17,212 bases of DNA from Spirochaetales bacterium. GTDB lineage: Bacteria; Spirochaetota; Spirochaetia; Sphaerochaetales; Sphaerochaetaceae. The stretch spans positions 1-17,212 of the forward strand of contig JALFCJ010000136.1 in NCBI GenBank assembly GCA_022771185.1. The letters run 5' to 3'. Under the pieces are notes generated by a model. That model did no database searches and was not told where the DNA came from. It saw nothing but the letters and a program-made list of their open reading frames with translations. Shown piece by piece: positions 7,176 to 14,985 of the stretch (its first letter is position 1; each line of letters starts with the position of its first letter). The position numbers and the translations under genes are program-made.

Positions 7176-8423
7176 ATGAAAAAACTATTATCCGTATTGT
7201 TGGTGGCACTCATGGTAGTATCACTTTTCGCAAATGGAACCAGTGAAGCTCCTGCTGAGCCTGAGACAACTACAATCCGCTATTGGCAGCACTCTTCTGC
7301 AGCCAGAGATGCAATGATGGAGAGGATCATTGCAATGTTCGAAGAGAAATACCCTCAGTACAAGGTAGAGGCGGAATTCATTCCTGAAGCTGACTACAAT
7401 CAGAAGTTGATTCCTGCTCTCGCCACAGATACAGCACCAGATGTATTCCAGATTCAGCAAGGAATGGTTGCAAAGCTTGCAGAAGCAAGTGCAATTCAGC
7501 CATTAGATACATCTGTAATGTCTCCTGAAGATATTGCAAATAGCAAGGTCTCTTCTGCTGTAGATGGTCTAAAGTATGATGGCGAATACTATGGTATGCC
7601 TACAGATACCCAGACAATTATTCTCATGTGGAATAAGGACCATGCTAGAGAAGCCGGACTTGATGCTGAGAATGGACCTCAGACTTGGGATGAGTTCTTT
7701 GATTGGGCTTATAAGCTTACAAAAAAAGATGCTGAAGGCAATCTTATTCAGGCAGGATGGGGTGGAAAAGGTTATTGGTGTGAAATCATGCCTTTCGTGA
7801 TTCAGCATGGTGGAAAGATGAATGACGAAAATGGAAACTTTATCTTTGCAGATGATTCTGTAGCTATCGAAGCTATCAAAGAATATTTTGTATTTGCTAA
7901 GGGTGGCAATTATTCAGAGAAGTTTACAAAGAACTGGGCAGGTTTTAGACAGGGACTTGTTTCTATGATGCTTGGACATCCTGCTATGATTGGTAACCTT
8001 GTTACAACAGCTCCAAACCTTGATTATGGTGTAGCACTTATTCCTGCTGTTGACGGAGAAAATCATCTTTCTTGTGTAACAAGCTGGGCATATGTAATGA
8101 GTTCAAAGGCTCCTTCAAAGGCTGCAACTACATTTATCGATTTCCTCGCAAGCGAAGAAGTTGAAAAGATGTGGACTTCAGAAACTGGTCAGCTTCCCGT
8201 AACAAAGAGTCTTTTGAATGATGATAGTCTCAAGACAAATCCTAAAATTGCACTTGCTATCTCTTCTGTTGAGAATAGCATAGTCGGAACACTTCAGACA
8301 GGTGCTATGAACAAGATTTGGTCAAACGGAATGAGCAGAATAATGAATACAGACGAAAAGGTTGAGGATGTTTTGAGAGACATACAGAATCAGCTTAATG
8401 AAGAACTGCATTCAGATCTTTAA
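7176..8423 (+). CDS. Carbohydrate ABC transporter substrate-binding protein (CUT1 type)
   Basis: A 415-residue periplasmic solute-binding protein of the type 1 extracellular family. The N terminus is a signal peptide with two Lys, a hydrophobic run to about residue 19 and Leu-Phe-Ala before Asn-Gly, a cleavage style common in spirochaete binding proteins. There is no lipobox Cys, so signal peptidase I and a soluble protein are expected. Mature features include TIRYWQH at the first strand, YGMPTDTQTIILMWNKD in the middle and a Trp-rich ligand-binding region. A strong AGGAGG lies before the start. The gene sits 22 bp after the ROK gene and precedes the two permeases. The ligand is a sugar or sugar derivative, and relatives include glycerol-3-phosphate and glycerophosphodiester binders as well as oligosaccharide binders. 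Confidence 0.92.
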   Translation: MKKLLSVLLVALMVVSLFANGTSEAPAEPETTTIRYWQHSSAARDAMMERIIAMFEEKYPQYKVEAEFIPEADYNQKLIPALATDTAPDVFQIQQGMVAKLAEASAIQPLDTSVMSPEDIANSKVSSAVDGLKYDGEYYGMPTDTQTIILMWNKDHAREAGLDAENGPQTWDEFFDWAYKLTKKDAEGNLIQAGWGGKGYWCEIMPFVIQHGGKMNDENGNFIFADDSVAIEAIKEYFVFAKGGNYSEKFTKNWAGFRQGLVSMMLGHPAMIGNLVTTAPNLDYGVALIPAVDGENHLSCVTSWAYVMSSKAPSKAATTFIDFLASEEVEKMWTSETGQLPVTKSLLNDDSLKTNPKIALAISSVENSIVGTLQTGAMNKIWSNGMSRIMNTDEKVEDVLRDIQNQLNEELHSDL

Positions 8424-8454
8424 TTATTAATTAAACAAGAGGTTAATCGCATAC

Positions 8455-9336
8455 ATGGAAAACAAGAGCCTAAGAAAGGGCATAAACTGGATGAAGGTGG
8501 CACCGTACTTTTTCATAGCACCTGCCGTAATTTATATTATTTGTGTGACTATAATCCCAATGATTATGGCTTTGCCAATAAGTTTTACCAATTGGTCTGC
8601 ACTTTCTCCCAGAAAGAAATTTGTAGGTATAGCTAATTATAAAACTTTGGTTCATGACAAAGATTTCTGGTCTTCTATGCTTGTGATGGCTAAGTTTTTC
8701 ATCTATGTTCCTCTTGTGATGGCAGCAGGACTTGGTGCCGCACTTCTTTTGAACACGAAGACACAGGGCACCAAGTTCTTTAGAGTATTGTTCTATGCTC
8801 CAGTCATTACATCGACTGTAGCAGCAGCCATTCTCTTTGAATGGTTCTTTCAGCCTACTTATGGTCTATTCAATGCCATATTGGAATTCTTCCATTTACC
8901 TGTAAGTGGATGGATATATGATGCAAAGAGCGCGGTGGGATCTGTTATATTCTTTAAAGTTTGGAAGGGCTTTGGTGCATGTATGCTTATATATCTTGCA
9001 GGCCTGCAAGATATAGGAGGTGAGATAAAAGAGGCTTCATATGTTGATGGTGCGTCTTCATGGCTAAGCTTCTGGCACATTACGTTTCCTCTACTTAAAC
9101 CTTCTCATACCTATCTGCTTCTTACCAACATTATCGGAGTATTTATGATTTTCCAGGAAACATATATGTTGAAGGGCCCAATAAATAGTACAAGAACCGT
9201 GGTCAACTATATATATGAAAAGGGCTTTGAAAGCTTCAAGATGGGTTATGCGTCTGCCATGAGTTTTGTCTTGTTCCTAATAATTATGGTCGTAACGATT
9301 ATTCAGCAAAGGGCAAGTAAATTGGAGTTGACATAA
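8455..9336 (+). CDS. Sugar ABC transporter permease, MalF/UgpA type
   Basis: A 293-residue inner-membrane subunit of a CUT1 importer with about six membrane segments: near 16-42, 74-98, 109-130, 160-182, 216-236 and 266-286. The ATPase-docking EAA loop is at residues 193-215 (EASYVDGASSWLSFWHITFPLLK). The Shine-Dalgarno AAGAGG is rather far from the ATG, with about 12 nt between, so translation may be weaker than that of the binding protein. A later Met13 is possible as a start, but it would trim the conserved cytoplasmic lead. The gene follows the binding protein after 31 bp and forms a heterodimer with the next permease. Confidence 0.92.
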   Translation: MENKSLRKGINWMKVAPYFFIAPAVIYIICVTIIPMIMALPISFTNWSALSPRKKFVGIANYKTLVHDKDFWSSMLVMAKFFIYVPLVMAAGLGAALLLNTKTQGTKFFRVLFYAPVITSTVAAAILFEWFFQPTYGLFNAILEFFHLPVSGWIYDAKSAVGSVIFFKVWKGFGACMLIYLAGLQDIGGEIKEASYVDGASSWLSFWHITFPLLKPSHTYLLLTNIIGVFMIFQETYMLKGPINSTRTVVNYIYEKGFESFKMGYASAMSFVLFLIIMVVTIIQQRASKLELT

Positions 9337-9343
9337 GGAGAAC

Positions 9344-10177
9344 ATGATGACTAATACAACAAAAAATAAAATCGGGCACATTGTACTCTTTATTGTACTT
9401 TGCCTATTATCTGTAATAATTGCGTTTCCTTTTATTTGGATGATACTTTCATCCTTTAAAAAATCAGAAGAATTCTATTATCTTGTACCGAAACTCTTAC
9501 CAGAATCGTTTATGCTAGATAATTTTAAGGAATTAATAGGTAAGTGGAACTTTCTTTCATACTATAAAAACTCAATTTTTGTTACTACATTCCAAGTGCT
9601 TACAAACTTGGTTATTGTTCTACTTTCAGGTTATGGATTCGCCCATTACAACTTCAAAGGGAAATCATTTTTCTTTATATTGATTCTCTCGTCTACTATG
9701 ATTCCATGGGTGGCCACAATTATTCCGCTTTATATTTTGGCGAATAATCTACACTTGATAGATACTATGGCAGGATTGATGATTCCTGGTATGGCAAATG
9801 CATTTAATATATTTCTTGCCAGAAACTTTATGACAAGTATTCCTACAGCTTATATTGAAAGTGCAAGACTTGAAGGGGCAAGTGAAAAGAGAATATTTGC
9901 TTCCATCATTCTTCCTTCTGTAAAACCGTTGATATCGGTCATAACAATACAGAAGATGATAGATAGCTGGAACGCTTTCCAGTGGCCTTTGTTATGTGTC
10001 AACAGCGAGAGGCTGAGGACAATACCTTTGGCAATAGCCAAGCTTTCGAGCCAATATTATGACTCATATAACTTGAAGATGGCCGCAGCAACACTGGCGA
10101 TCATTCCTGTTTTGATCATATACGTCATATTCCAAAAGAACTTTGTAGAGGGTATTTCCCTTAGTGGAGTAAAATGA
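9344..10177 (+). CDS. Sugar ABC transporter permease, MalG/UgpE type
   Basis: A 277-residue partner permease with six predicted membrane segments, the first at about 12-36 and the last at about 246-266. The EAA loop lies at 172-191 (ESARLEGASEKRIFASIILP). AAGGAG directly precedes two adjacent ATG codons, and either could be used. Its last codon overlaps the start of the PHP gene as ATGA-type coupling. No ABC ATPase gene follows here or anywhere in the window, so the transporter must borrow a shared ATPase encoded elsewhere, a common arrangement for CUT1 systems of Firmicutes and spirochaetes. Confidence 0.92.
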   Translation: MMTNTTKNKIGHIVLFIVLCLLSVIIAFPFIWMILSSFKKSEEFYYLVPKLLPESFMLDNFKELIGKWNFLSYYKNSIFVTTFQVLTNLVIVLLSGYGFAHYNFKGKSFFFILILSSTMIPWVATIIPLYILANNLHLIDTMAGLMIPGMANAFNIFLARNFMTSIPTAYIESARLEGASEKRIFASIILPSVKPLISVITIQKMIDSWNAFQWPLLCVNSERLRTIPLAIAKLSSQYYDSYNLKMAAATLAIIPVLIIYVIFQKNFVEGISLSGVK

Positions 10178-10947
10178 TGAAGATGGATTGGCATATTCAT
10201 TCTACGTTTTCCGATGGGAAACAAAGTGTAGATGAATTAATAATGAATGCTGAAAAAATAGGGTTGGAATCTATTGCAATCACAGATCATTTTGATACAA
10301 ATGATTCCTCGCTCTATTATATGCGAGATAAAAAAGAAGAAGATGTCTTGAGACACTTCGAACATATACGCGACGCCGGATCTAAGTCAAAGATAGAGGT
10401 GTTTGTAGGCATTGAAACAGGCTCTGATATGGATGGAAGGATGTATGTTTCCGATAGAATCTTAAACGAAGCGGATATCGTAATATGCTCACCTCATTAT
10501 GTCGACTTGGATAAAAAAGGCAGAAGCCTGATGGATGAAGAGTATTGGGAACATTATAAAATGCTTCTTCTATCCCAAGCTGACAATCAGGCGGATGTTG
10601 CAGGTCATCCTGAAGGATATCTTCCAGCTCCAGGTTTGGAAGGAACAAGCTTTGAAGAAAGACAGAGACTTCGAGCCATGGTGGCAGAGAAATATCTGGA
10701 TGAACCATTCTACAGGGAATATGCCTCAAGACTCAAAAAAAGTGGTAAAGCATTTGAGATTCATGGTGCTTCATCTACGCCAAGGAAATGGGTTCTTGAA
10801 CTTTTGAGAGATGAAGGCGTCTCATTCTCAGTTGGGAGTGATGCCCACGATCTTCCTTTGTTGGGAAGAAATGAGAGAGGGCTGGAACTGGTATATGAAC
10901 TAAATCTGAAAATAAAGAGACCTATTGGTAAAAGGAGATTTATATAA
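10174..10947 (+). CDS. PHP-domain phosphoesterase
   Basis: A 257-residue protein of the PHP fold, a multinuclear metal phosphatase family that includes histidinol phosphatase and YcdX. Metal-binding positions are all visible: H7-x-H9 in DWHIHSTFSDG, H39 in TDHFD, E81 in GIETGSD, H108 in SPHYVD, H145 in GHPEG, H197 in EIHG, and D223-x-H225 in GSDAH. Histidinol phosphatase itself is unlikely because no his genes are nearby. In this operon a role in removing phosphate from a sugar phosphate or cyclic phosphodiester released by the upstream phosphodiesterase is plausible but inferred. Three Met codons lie near the start (10174, 10177, 10183). A GGAG just before 10174 favours the first two. The stop abuts the next ATG. 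Confidence 0.85.
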   Translation: MMKMDWHIHSTFSDGKQSVDELIMNAEKIGLESIAITDHFDTNDSSLYYMRDKKEEDVLRHFEHIRDAGSKSKIEVFVGIETGSDMDGRMYVSDRILNEADIVICSPHYVDLDKKGRSLMDEEYWEHYKMLLLSQADNQADVAGHPEGYLPAPGLEGTSFEERQRLRAMVAEKYLDEPFYREYASRLKKSGKAFEIHGASSTPRKWVLELLRDEGVSFSVGSDAHDLPLLGRNERGLELVYELNLKIKRPIGKRRFI

Positions 10948-11940
10948 ATGAAAAAGGTAGCTTTGATCGGAGCAGGAACAATGGGAAGAACTCATTGTAA
11001 TGCTTACCTCTCCATAGAAGATGCAAAGCTTGTTGCTGTCTGTGATATAAATGAAGAAAAGGCGAATATGCTTTGCGAAAAGCACGGCGCCAAGTCATAC
11101 ACAGACTATGAAACAATGATTAGTAATGAGGAATTTGATATTCTCGATATCTGTCTTCCTACATATCTTCATTCGAAATATGCAATTGATGCAATGAAAA
11201 GGGGTAAAAATGTTTTTTGTGAAAAGCCTATAGCCCTTACTCTTGAAGAAGCAGAAGAAATGACTAAGACAGCAAAGGAATATGGCGTAAAATTCTCAGT
11301 CGGTCATGTGCTTAGATTTTTCCCTCAATATAAAAATGCAGTCTCCATAGTGAATGACGGCAAGATCGGATCTCCTCGTCTTATTAGAACAACAAGAAAT
11401 CAGGCGTTTCCTAATTGGAGCTGGGAGAACTGGTATGCAGATTACTCGAAAAGTGGTGGACCGATACTGGATCTTGTAATTCATGATATTGATTGGATTA
11501 TTGATTCTTTTGGAGATATAGAGAGAGTCTATGCTTCTTCTTTCAACGGAAAAGTTGAAAAGCAGGAGCATTGTATGTGTATATTAAGGTTAAAGAACGG
11601 AGCTATTGCACATGTTGAAGGATCTTGGGCCTATCCTCAGGGATCAGTATTTAGAATGACATATGAGGTTGTTGGAACAGACGGGGAAATAGAATACGAC
11701 AGTGTAAAAGACTCTCCTATCCTTATTCAAACTAATAATGATGGTGTACATAAGAATGAATATCTGAATCCTATGTATGGTAATGCCGAACCTTATGGTG
11801 CTGAAATCAGAGCTTTTGTGGAGGCTGTGGATCAGAACAAGGATGTTGTCATAAAGGGGGAAGATGCCATTAAGGCTTTGAAGGTATGCCTGGCTTGTAT
11901 CAAATCCTCTGAAACAGGCGAGTCTGTGACAATTGATTGA
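10948..11940 (+). CDS. Gfo/Idh/MocA family oxidoreductase, first of three
   Basis: A 330-residue NAD(P)-dependent dehydrogenase of sugars or polyols. The nucleotide motif is G8-x-G10-x-x-G13. Asp33 at the end of the second strand suggests NAD rather than NADP. The catalytic-lysine motif is E92-K93-P94, and the active-site block reads D175-x3-H179-D180. The start is fixed by AAGGAG about 10 nt upstream, and the ATG directly follows the stop of the PHP gene. The substrate class (inositol, sugar or sugar acid) cannot be read from the sequence. It is distinct from the two following paralogues, so this is not a recent tandem duplication. Confidence 0.9.
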   Translation: MKKVALIGAGTMGRTHCNAYLSIEDAKLVAVCDINEEKANMLCEKHGAKSYTDYETMISNEEFDILDICLPTYLHSKYAIDAMKRGKNVFCEKPIALTLEEAEEMTKTAKEYGVKFSVGHVLRFFPQYKNAVSIVNDGKIGSPRLIRTTRNQAFPNWSWENWYADYSKSGGPILDLVIHDIDWIIDSFGDIERVYASSFNGKVEKQEHCMCILRLKNGAIAHVEGSWAYPQGSVFRMTYEVVGTDGEIEYDSVKDSPILIQTNNDGVHKNEYLNPMYGNAEPYGAEIRAFVEAVDQNKDVVIKGEDAIKALKVCLACIKSSETGESVTID

Positions 11941-11953
11941 TGGGAGGAAGATT

Positions 11954-12952
11954 ATGAAAACAAGAATAGGTGTAATCAGTTTCGAACACATGCATGCCCT
12001 CAGTTATACTAAGTCCCTTGTATCTATGGATGGTGTAGAATTAGTTGGAATTGCTGATACAGATGAGTATAGAGGTGCCAATATGGCTTATAGATTCGGA
12101 ACAAAGTATTTTTCCGATTATAAGGATTTGTTAGCACTAAAACCCGATGGTGTAATTATCTGTACTAATAATAGCCTTCATTGTAGTGTAAGTATCGATG
12201 CATTGAGATCTGGTTGTCACGTGTTGGTTGAAAAACCTTTTGCAATCAACAGTAAAGAAGCAAAGGCCATGTTGGAAGAAGCTGAAAAGAGTGGCAAAAG
12301 AATAATGAACGCCTTTCCAATGAGATTTTCACCTTCTGTTATTGAAGCCAAGAAGGCGGTTGATAGTGGAAAGATTGGCGACATCCTTTGCATTACAGGT
12401 ATTAACCATGGAAAGATTCCCTCCGGTTGGTTTATAGATAAGAACCTTTCCGGTGGTGGTGGCGTAATGGACCACACAGTACATCTTGCAGATTTGATTC
12501 GTTGGTTTACAGGAAGTGAGTACTCTTCTGTCTATTGCGAAAGCGGAAATCTTCTTCATAACAAAGGAATAGACGATGCTGGACTAGTGATGGCTAAAAT
12601 GGAAAATGGCGTTTTTGCTACGATTGATTGTTCGTGGGCTCATGTTAAGAATTATCCTATCTGGCCTCAGGTTGATATGGAGATAATCGGCACTAAAGGA
12701 ACATTGGAAGTAAAGGCTTTTGCACAAGTCAATCATGTAGTTGAAGAAAGTAAAAACGCTTTTGAAGACATCGTTTGGAATAAAGACGGAGATGAAGGCC
12801 TTGTTGCTGAGTTCGTTGATGTCGTCAGAACAGGAAAATATCCAAATGCATCAGGCTTGGATGGCGCCAAGGCTTTGGAAGTCGCAGAGGCTGCGTATCG
12901 TTCTGTAAAGTCACATAAAAATGAGAAAGTAATTCATATCGAGGAAATATAA
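11954..12952 (+). CDS. Gfo/Idh/MocA family oxidoreductase with altered nucleotide-binding loop, second of three
   Basis: A 332-residue paralogue. The frame is open from 11933, but the ATG at 11954 has GGAGG six bases before it and begins the first strand directly, so it is chosen. The usual GxGxxG loop is replaced by G6-V-I-S-F-E-H-M-H-A15, a variant I have seen in a subset of this superfamily. Other parts are normal: Asp35 after strand two, E93-K94-P95, and the catalytic block GGGGVMD173-x3-H177-x2-D180. It therefore probably remains an enzyme with an unusual dinucleotide contact. It lies 13 bp after the first paralogue and abuts the third with no gap. Confidence 0.88.
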   Translation: MKTRIGVISFEHMHALSYTKSLVSMDGVELVGIADTDEYRGANMAYRFGTKYFSDYKDLLALKPDGVIICTNNSLHCSVSIDALRSGCHVLVEKPFAINSKEAKAMLEEAEKSGKRIMNAFPMRFSPSVIEAKKAVDSGKIGDILCITGINHGKIPSGWFIDKNLSGGGGVMDHTVHLADLIRWFTGSEYSSVYCESGNLLHNKGIDDAGLVMAKMENGVFATIDCSWAHVKNYPIWPQVDMEIIGTKGTLEVKAFAQVNHVVEESKNAFEDIVWNKDGDEGLVAEFVDVVRTGKYPNASGLDGAKALEVAEAAYRSVKSHKNEKVIHIEEI

Positions 12953-13972
12953 ATGCTTAAGAGTGTTGTTATTGGATGTGGAAAAATATCTGTAATGCAT
13001 TGTGTCTCAATAAAGAAACAGAACAATGCATATTTGGCTGCTGTCTGTGATATTAAGGAAGATAGAGCGAAGAAAGCGGCAGAGGAATATGAAACCAAGT
13101 ATTATACAGACTGGAAAAAGATGCTTGATGAAGAAAAACCAGATGCCGTCCATATCTGTACTCCCCATTATCTTCATCCTGAAATGGCGATATATGCTCT
13201 TCAGAAAGGTATAAATGTCCTTACTGAAAAGCCTATGGCAATACACTATGAAGATGCCATGAAGATGGCTGAAGCTTCAAAAAAGTCTGGGAAAAGTCTT
13301 GTTGTGAGTTTTCAGAATAGATTTAATCCAGGTTCTCTTCTTATTAAAAATACTCTCGATAGTGGAAGACTTGGCAAAATTATTTCTGCAAGGGCAATGG
13401 TTACTTGGAATCGAAGTGATGAATACTATAGTAAGAGCGATTGGAAAGGTACTTGGGATAAAGAGGGTGGCGGTGTAATAATTGACCAGGCCATTCATAC
13501 ATTGGACCTTATGAACTGGTATATTGGATCAAAAGCTGTAGAAGTATCTGCAACGATCAACAATAGAGCCCACTCTATTGTTAAAGTTGAAGACAGTTCT
13601 GAGGGTTATATAAAGTATGCCAACGGCACAAATGCATGTTTCTTTGCAATCAACTACTATGGTTATGATGCTCCTGTCGAGTTGGAACTCTACTGTGAGA
13701 AGGGAATAGCAAAGCTGGTGGGAGAAAAAGCTACTATTACATTCAATGATGGTGGCGTTGAGATTCAAGACAGAAACCCTAATCAATTCTTTGAATTTAA
13801 AAATGCAAAGCAGTATTGGGGAGTAGGGCATATGATGGAAATCGAAAATTTCTATACTTCACTTTCAGAGGGGAAAAAACCGAAGAATAGTGTAGATGAA
13901 GTATTGGATACGCATCATTTGATAGACGCTATATATAAAAGCGGAAAAGAAAATAGAAAGATTGTAATGTAA
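12953..13972 (+). CDS. Gfo/Idh/MocA family oxidoreductase, third of three
   Basis: A 339-residue dehydrogenase. The first loop reads G8-C-G10-K-I-S, Asp33 ends strand two, the EKP motif is at 92-94, and the catalytic block EGGGVIID178-x3-H182 follows. The segment YYSKSDWKGTWDKEGGG at 158-174 is typical of a subgroup acting on sugars or nucleotide sugars and on glycoside 3-oxidation. GAGG lies before the ATG, which abuts the upstream stop. It is the last gene of the operon, 24 bp before a strong terminator. With two different paralogues before it, successive oxidation and reduction steps on one carbohydrate are likely, but the order is unknown. Confidence 0.9.
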   Translation: MLKSVVIGCGKISVMHCVSIKKQNNAYLAAVCDIKEDRAKKAAEEYETKYYTDWKKMLDEEKPDAVHICTPHYLHPEMAIYALQKGINVLTEKPMAIHYEDAMKMAEASKKSGKSLVVSFQNRFNPGSLLIKNTLDSGRLGKIISARAMVTWNRSDEYYSKSDWKGTWDKEGGGVIIDQAIHTLDLMNWYIGSKAVEVSATINNRAHSIVKVEDSSEGYIKYANGTNACFFAINYYGYDAPVELELYCEKGIAKLVGEKATITFNDGGVEIQDRNPNQFFEFKNAKQYWGVGHMMEIENFYTSLSEGKKPKNSVDEVLDTHHLIDAIYKSGKENRKIVM

Positions 13973-13995
13973 TGGTTTTCCCATTGATTAAAATG

Positions 13996-14036
13996 CCCCT
14001 CTTGTTTGTTTTTCAAATAGGAGGGGATTTATTTAT
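13996..14036 (+). terminator. Intrinsic terminator of the sugar operon
   Basis: CCCCTC (13996-14001) pairs with GAGGGG (14021-14026). The stem continues inward for seven more pairs, two of them G-U, to a five-base loop. An AT-rich tail with T tracts follows (14027-14036). The position 24 bp after the third dehydrogenase fits the operon end. Confidence 0.85.
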
Positions 14037-14122
14037 AAAAAAAACGCTATATCAGAAAATGAAACCTCTGTGTTTAATAATCTGGATATTTCTTATATGT
14101 TATTGAAAGAGAGGAATATACA

Positions 14123-14590
14123 ATGATCGTTAGATCAGCAGAAGAACAGGAACTGGAGAGAGTGAATGTTTTGAGAAAGCAAGTAAACGATCTCCATGTT
14201 GAAGGTAAGCCGAATATTTTCAAGGCTAATTTCTACGATGGACTTAGTGATTATATATACGAAATCTGGAATGATGATAAGAAAGAAATAATTGTTGCTA
14301 TAAACGAGGGTGAGATTGTGGGGTATGCCGTGCTGGCTCATATAAACAGAGCAGAAACTCCGTTTATGTATGAAAGAGATTACCTTGACATTGATGAAAT
14401 CGGTGTAGATAAAGACTACAGAAGGCATGGAGTGGCTAGTGAAATGATTTCTTACATTCTTGATTATACAAAAGATAAAGGCTTTAAAAGAGTGGAACTT
14501 AATATGTGGGAATTTAATCAAAGGGCTCTTGCGTTCTATGAAAAAGTCGGCTTCAAGACATATAGAAGGTGCATGGAGATAGAGGTGTAA
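14123..14590 (+). CDS. GNAT family N-acetyltransferase
   Basis: A 155-residue single-domain acetyltransferase. The acetyl-CoA pyrophosphate loop is R100-R-H-G103-V-A105, following the strand DIDEIGV at 89-95. A late block with N132, A135 and Y139 (NQRALAFYEKVGF) supplies the usual CoA and general-acid positions. The N-terminal part around 20-50 is hydrophilic and may form the acceptor site. AGAGG precedes the ATG. The acceptor is unknown: antibiotic, peptide, polyamine and protein acetylation are all possible. No ribbon-helix-helix partner gene is present, so a TacT-like toxin is unlikely. Imperfect copies of its last codons reappear at 15148-15187. Confidence 0.88.
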   Translation: MIVRSAEEQELERVNVLRKQVNDLHVEGKPNIFKANFYDGLSDYIYEIWNDDKKEIIVAINEGEIVGYAVLAHINRAETPFMYERDYLDIDEIGVDKDYRRHGVASEMISYILDYTKDKGFKRVELNMWEFNQRALAFYEKVGFKTYRRCMEIEV

Positions 14591-14701
14591 AAACTCCTAG
14601 ACGCTGGAAGAGGTTATATCAACACAATCAAAGGCGGTAAGAAAAAAGTTACATGAATCAGCAGATGTTGTATCTTGGCTTAATATGATTGTTTTTGAAT
14701 G
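14591..14701. other. Short spacer between the GNAT gene and the toxin promoter
   Basis: No gene or RNA is recognised here. An 11-bp sequence, TTGTATCTTGG at 14668-14678, recurs exactly at 14984-14994, just past the toxin terminator. Confidence 0.4.
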
Positions 14702-14731
14702 TTGACTAAGAAATAAATTTTTCAGTTTAAT
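14702..14731 (+). promoter_or_regulatory. Promoter of the type I toxin mRNA
   Basis: TTGACT (14702-14707) and TTTAAT (14726-14731) stand 18 bp apart, each matching consensus at five of six positions. Transcription would start near 14738, which places a hairpin at the extreme 5' end of the mRNA (GCCTGCC 14741-14747 with GGTAGGC 14755-14761), as expected for a stabilised toxin message. Confidence 0.65.
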
Positions 14732-14740
14732 GTTTATGTG

Positions 14741-14829
14741 GCCTGCCTTGAAACGGTAGGCGGTTGTTTCGTTCCATGTCGCTCTGACGGCGTGGAGGTC
14801 TTACCTCCATAGATTAATCTAAAGGAGGT
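14741..14829 (+). promoter_or_regulatory. Structured leader of the toxin mRNA with ribosome-site sequestration
   Basis: Four hairpins can be drawn. The first is at the 5' end (14741-14761). The second pairs TCCATGTCG (14773-14781) with CGGCGTGGA (14788-14796), nine pairs with two G-U and the loop CTCTGA. The third pairs TGGAGG (14793-14798) with CCTCCA (14804-14809). The fourth pairs ACCTCC (14803-14808) with the true Shine-Dalgarno GGAGGT (14824-14829), extended by the palindrome AGATTAATCT (14811-14820). The third excludes the second and the fourth, so the leader can switch between an open and a closed ribosome site. Confidence 0.6.
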
Positions 14830-14836
14830 GGCTGAT

Positions 14837-14947
14837 ATGTCAGATTATGAAACTTTAAGTATTGTAATATTGATTATCGGTTTAGTGATTTCAGCGATTA
14901 CGCTTGGATTTGCTATAGGAAATAAAGACAAAAATAATCGCCACTAG
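14837..14947 (+). CDS. Small membrane peptide, probable type I toxin (TxpA/BsrG/holin-like family)
   Basis: A 36-residue peptide that begins Met-Ser-Asp-Tyr-Glu-Thr-Leu, has one hydrophobic segment at about residues 8-28 and ends with a charged tail (NKDKNNRH). Size, layout and the M-S/T-x-Y-E-S/T-L opening match TxpA, BsrG and the holin-like toxins of Firmicutes as I remember them; such peptides insert in the cytoplasmic membrane. The ATG has an excellent AAAGGAGGTG with an 8-nt spacer. It has its own promoter, a strongly folded leader, and a terminator that overlaps the end of the frame. A convergent RNA gene lies downstream. The frame is too short for usual gene finders. Toxicity is inferred from this organisation. 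A small non-toxic membrane protein is the main alternative. Confidence 0.75.
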   Translation: MSDYETLSIVILIIGLVISAITLGFAIGNKDKNNRH

Positions 14948-14985
14948 TTCCTGCAAGTTCTAAAATGGCGATTTAATCATTTTTT
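14930..14985. terminator. Bidirectional terminator shared by toxin mRNA and antisense RNA
   Basis: AATCGCCA (14936-14943) pairs perfectly with TGGCGATT (14966-14973), with a further TAG/CTA pairing inside. On the plus strand a run of six T follows at 14980-14985. On the minus strand ATTTTT follows at once (14935-14930). The left arm lies in the last codons of the toxin frame. Both transcripts would therefore end here and overlap by about 50 nt. Confidence 0.75.

Noticed and set aside
7176..7270. Binding protein as a lipoprotein.
   Set aside because: No Cys follows the signal segment; a Leu-Phe-Ala signal peptidase I site fits better.
8420..8440. AT-rich near-palindrome between the binding protein and first permease, as an RNA processing site.
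   Set aside because: A stem made only of A-T pairs with no T tract is too weak to claim and is easily due to chance.
14123..14590. GNAT protein as a TacT-like type II toxin paired with the small gene downstream.
   Set aside because: No ribbon-helix-helix antitoxin gene is adjacent, and the downstream peptide has its own promoter and antisense RNA.
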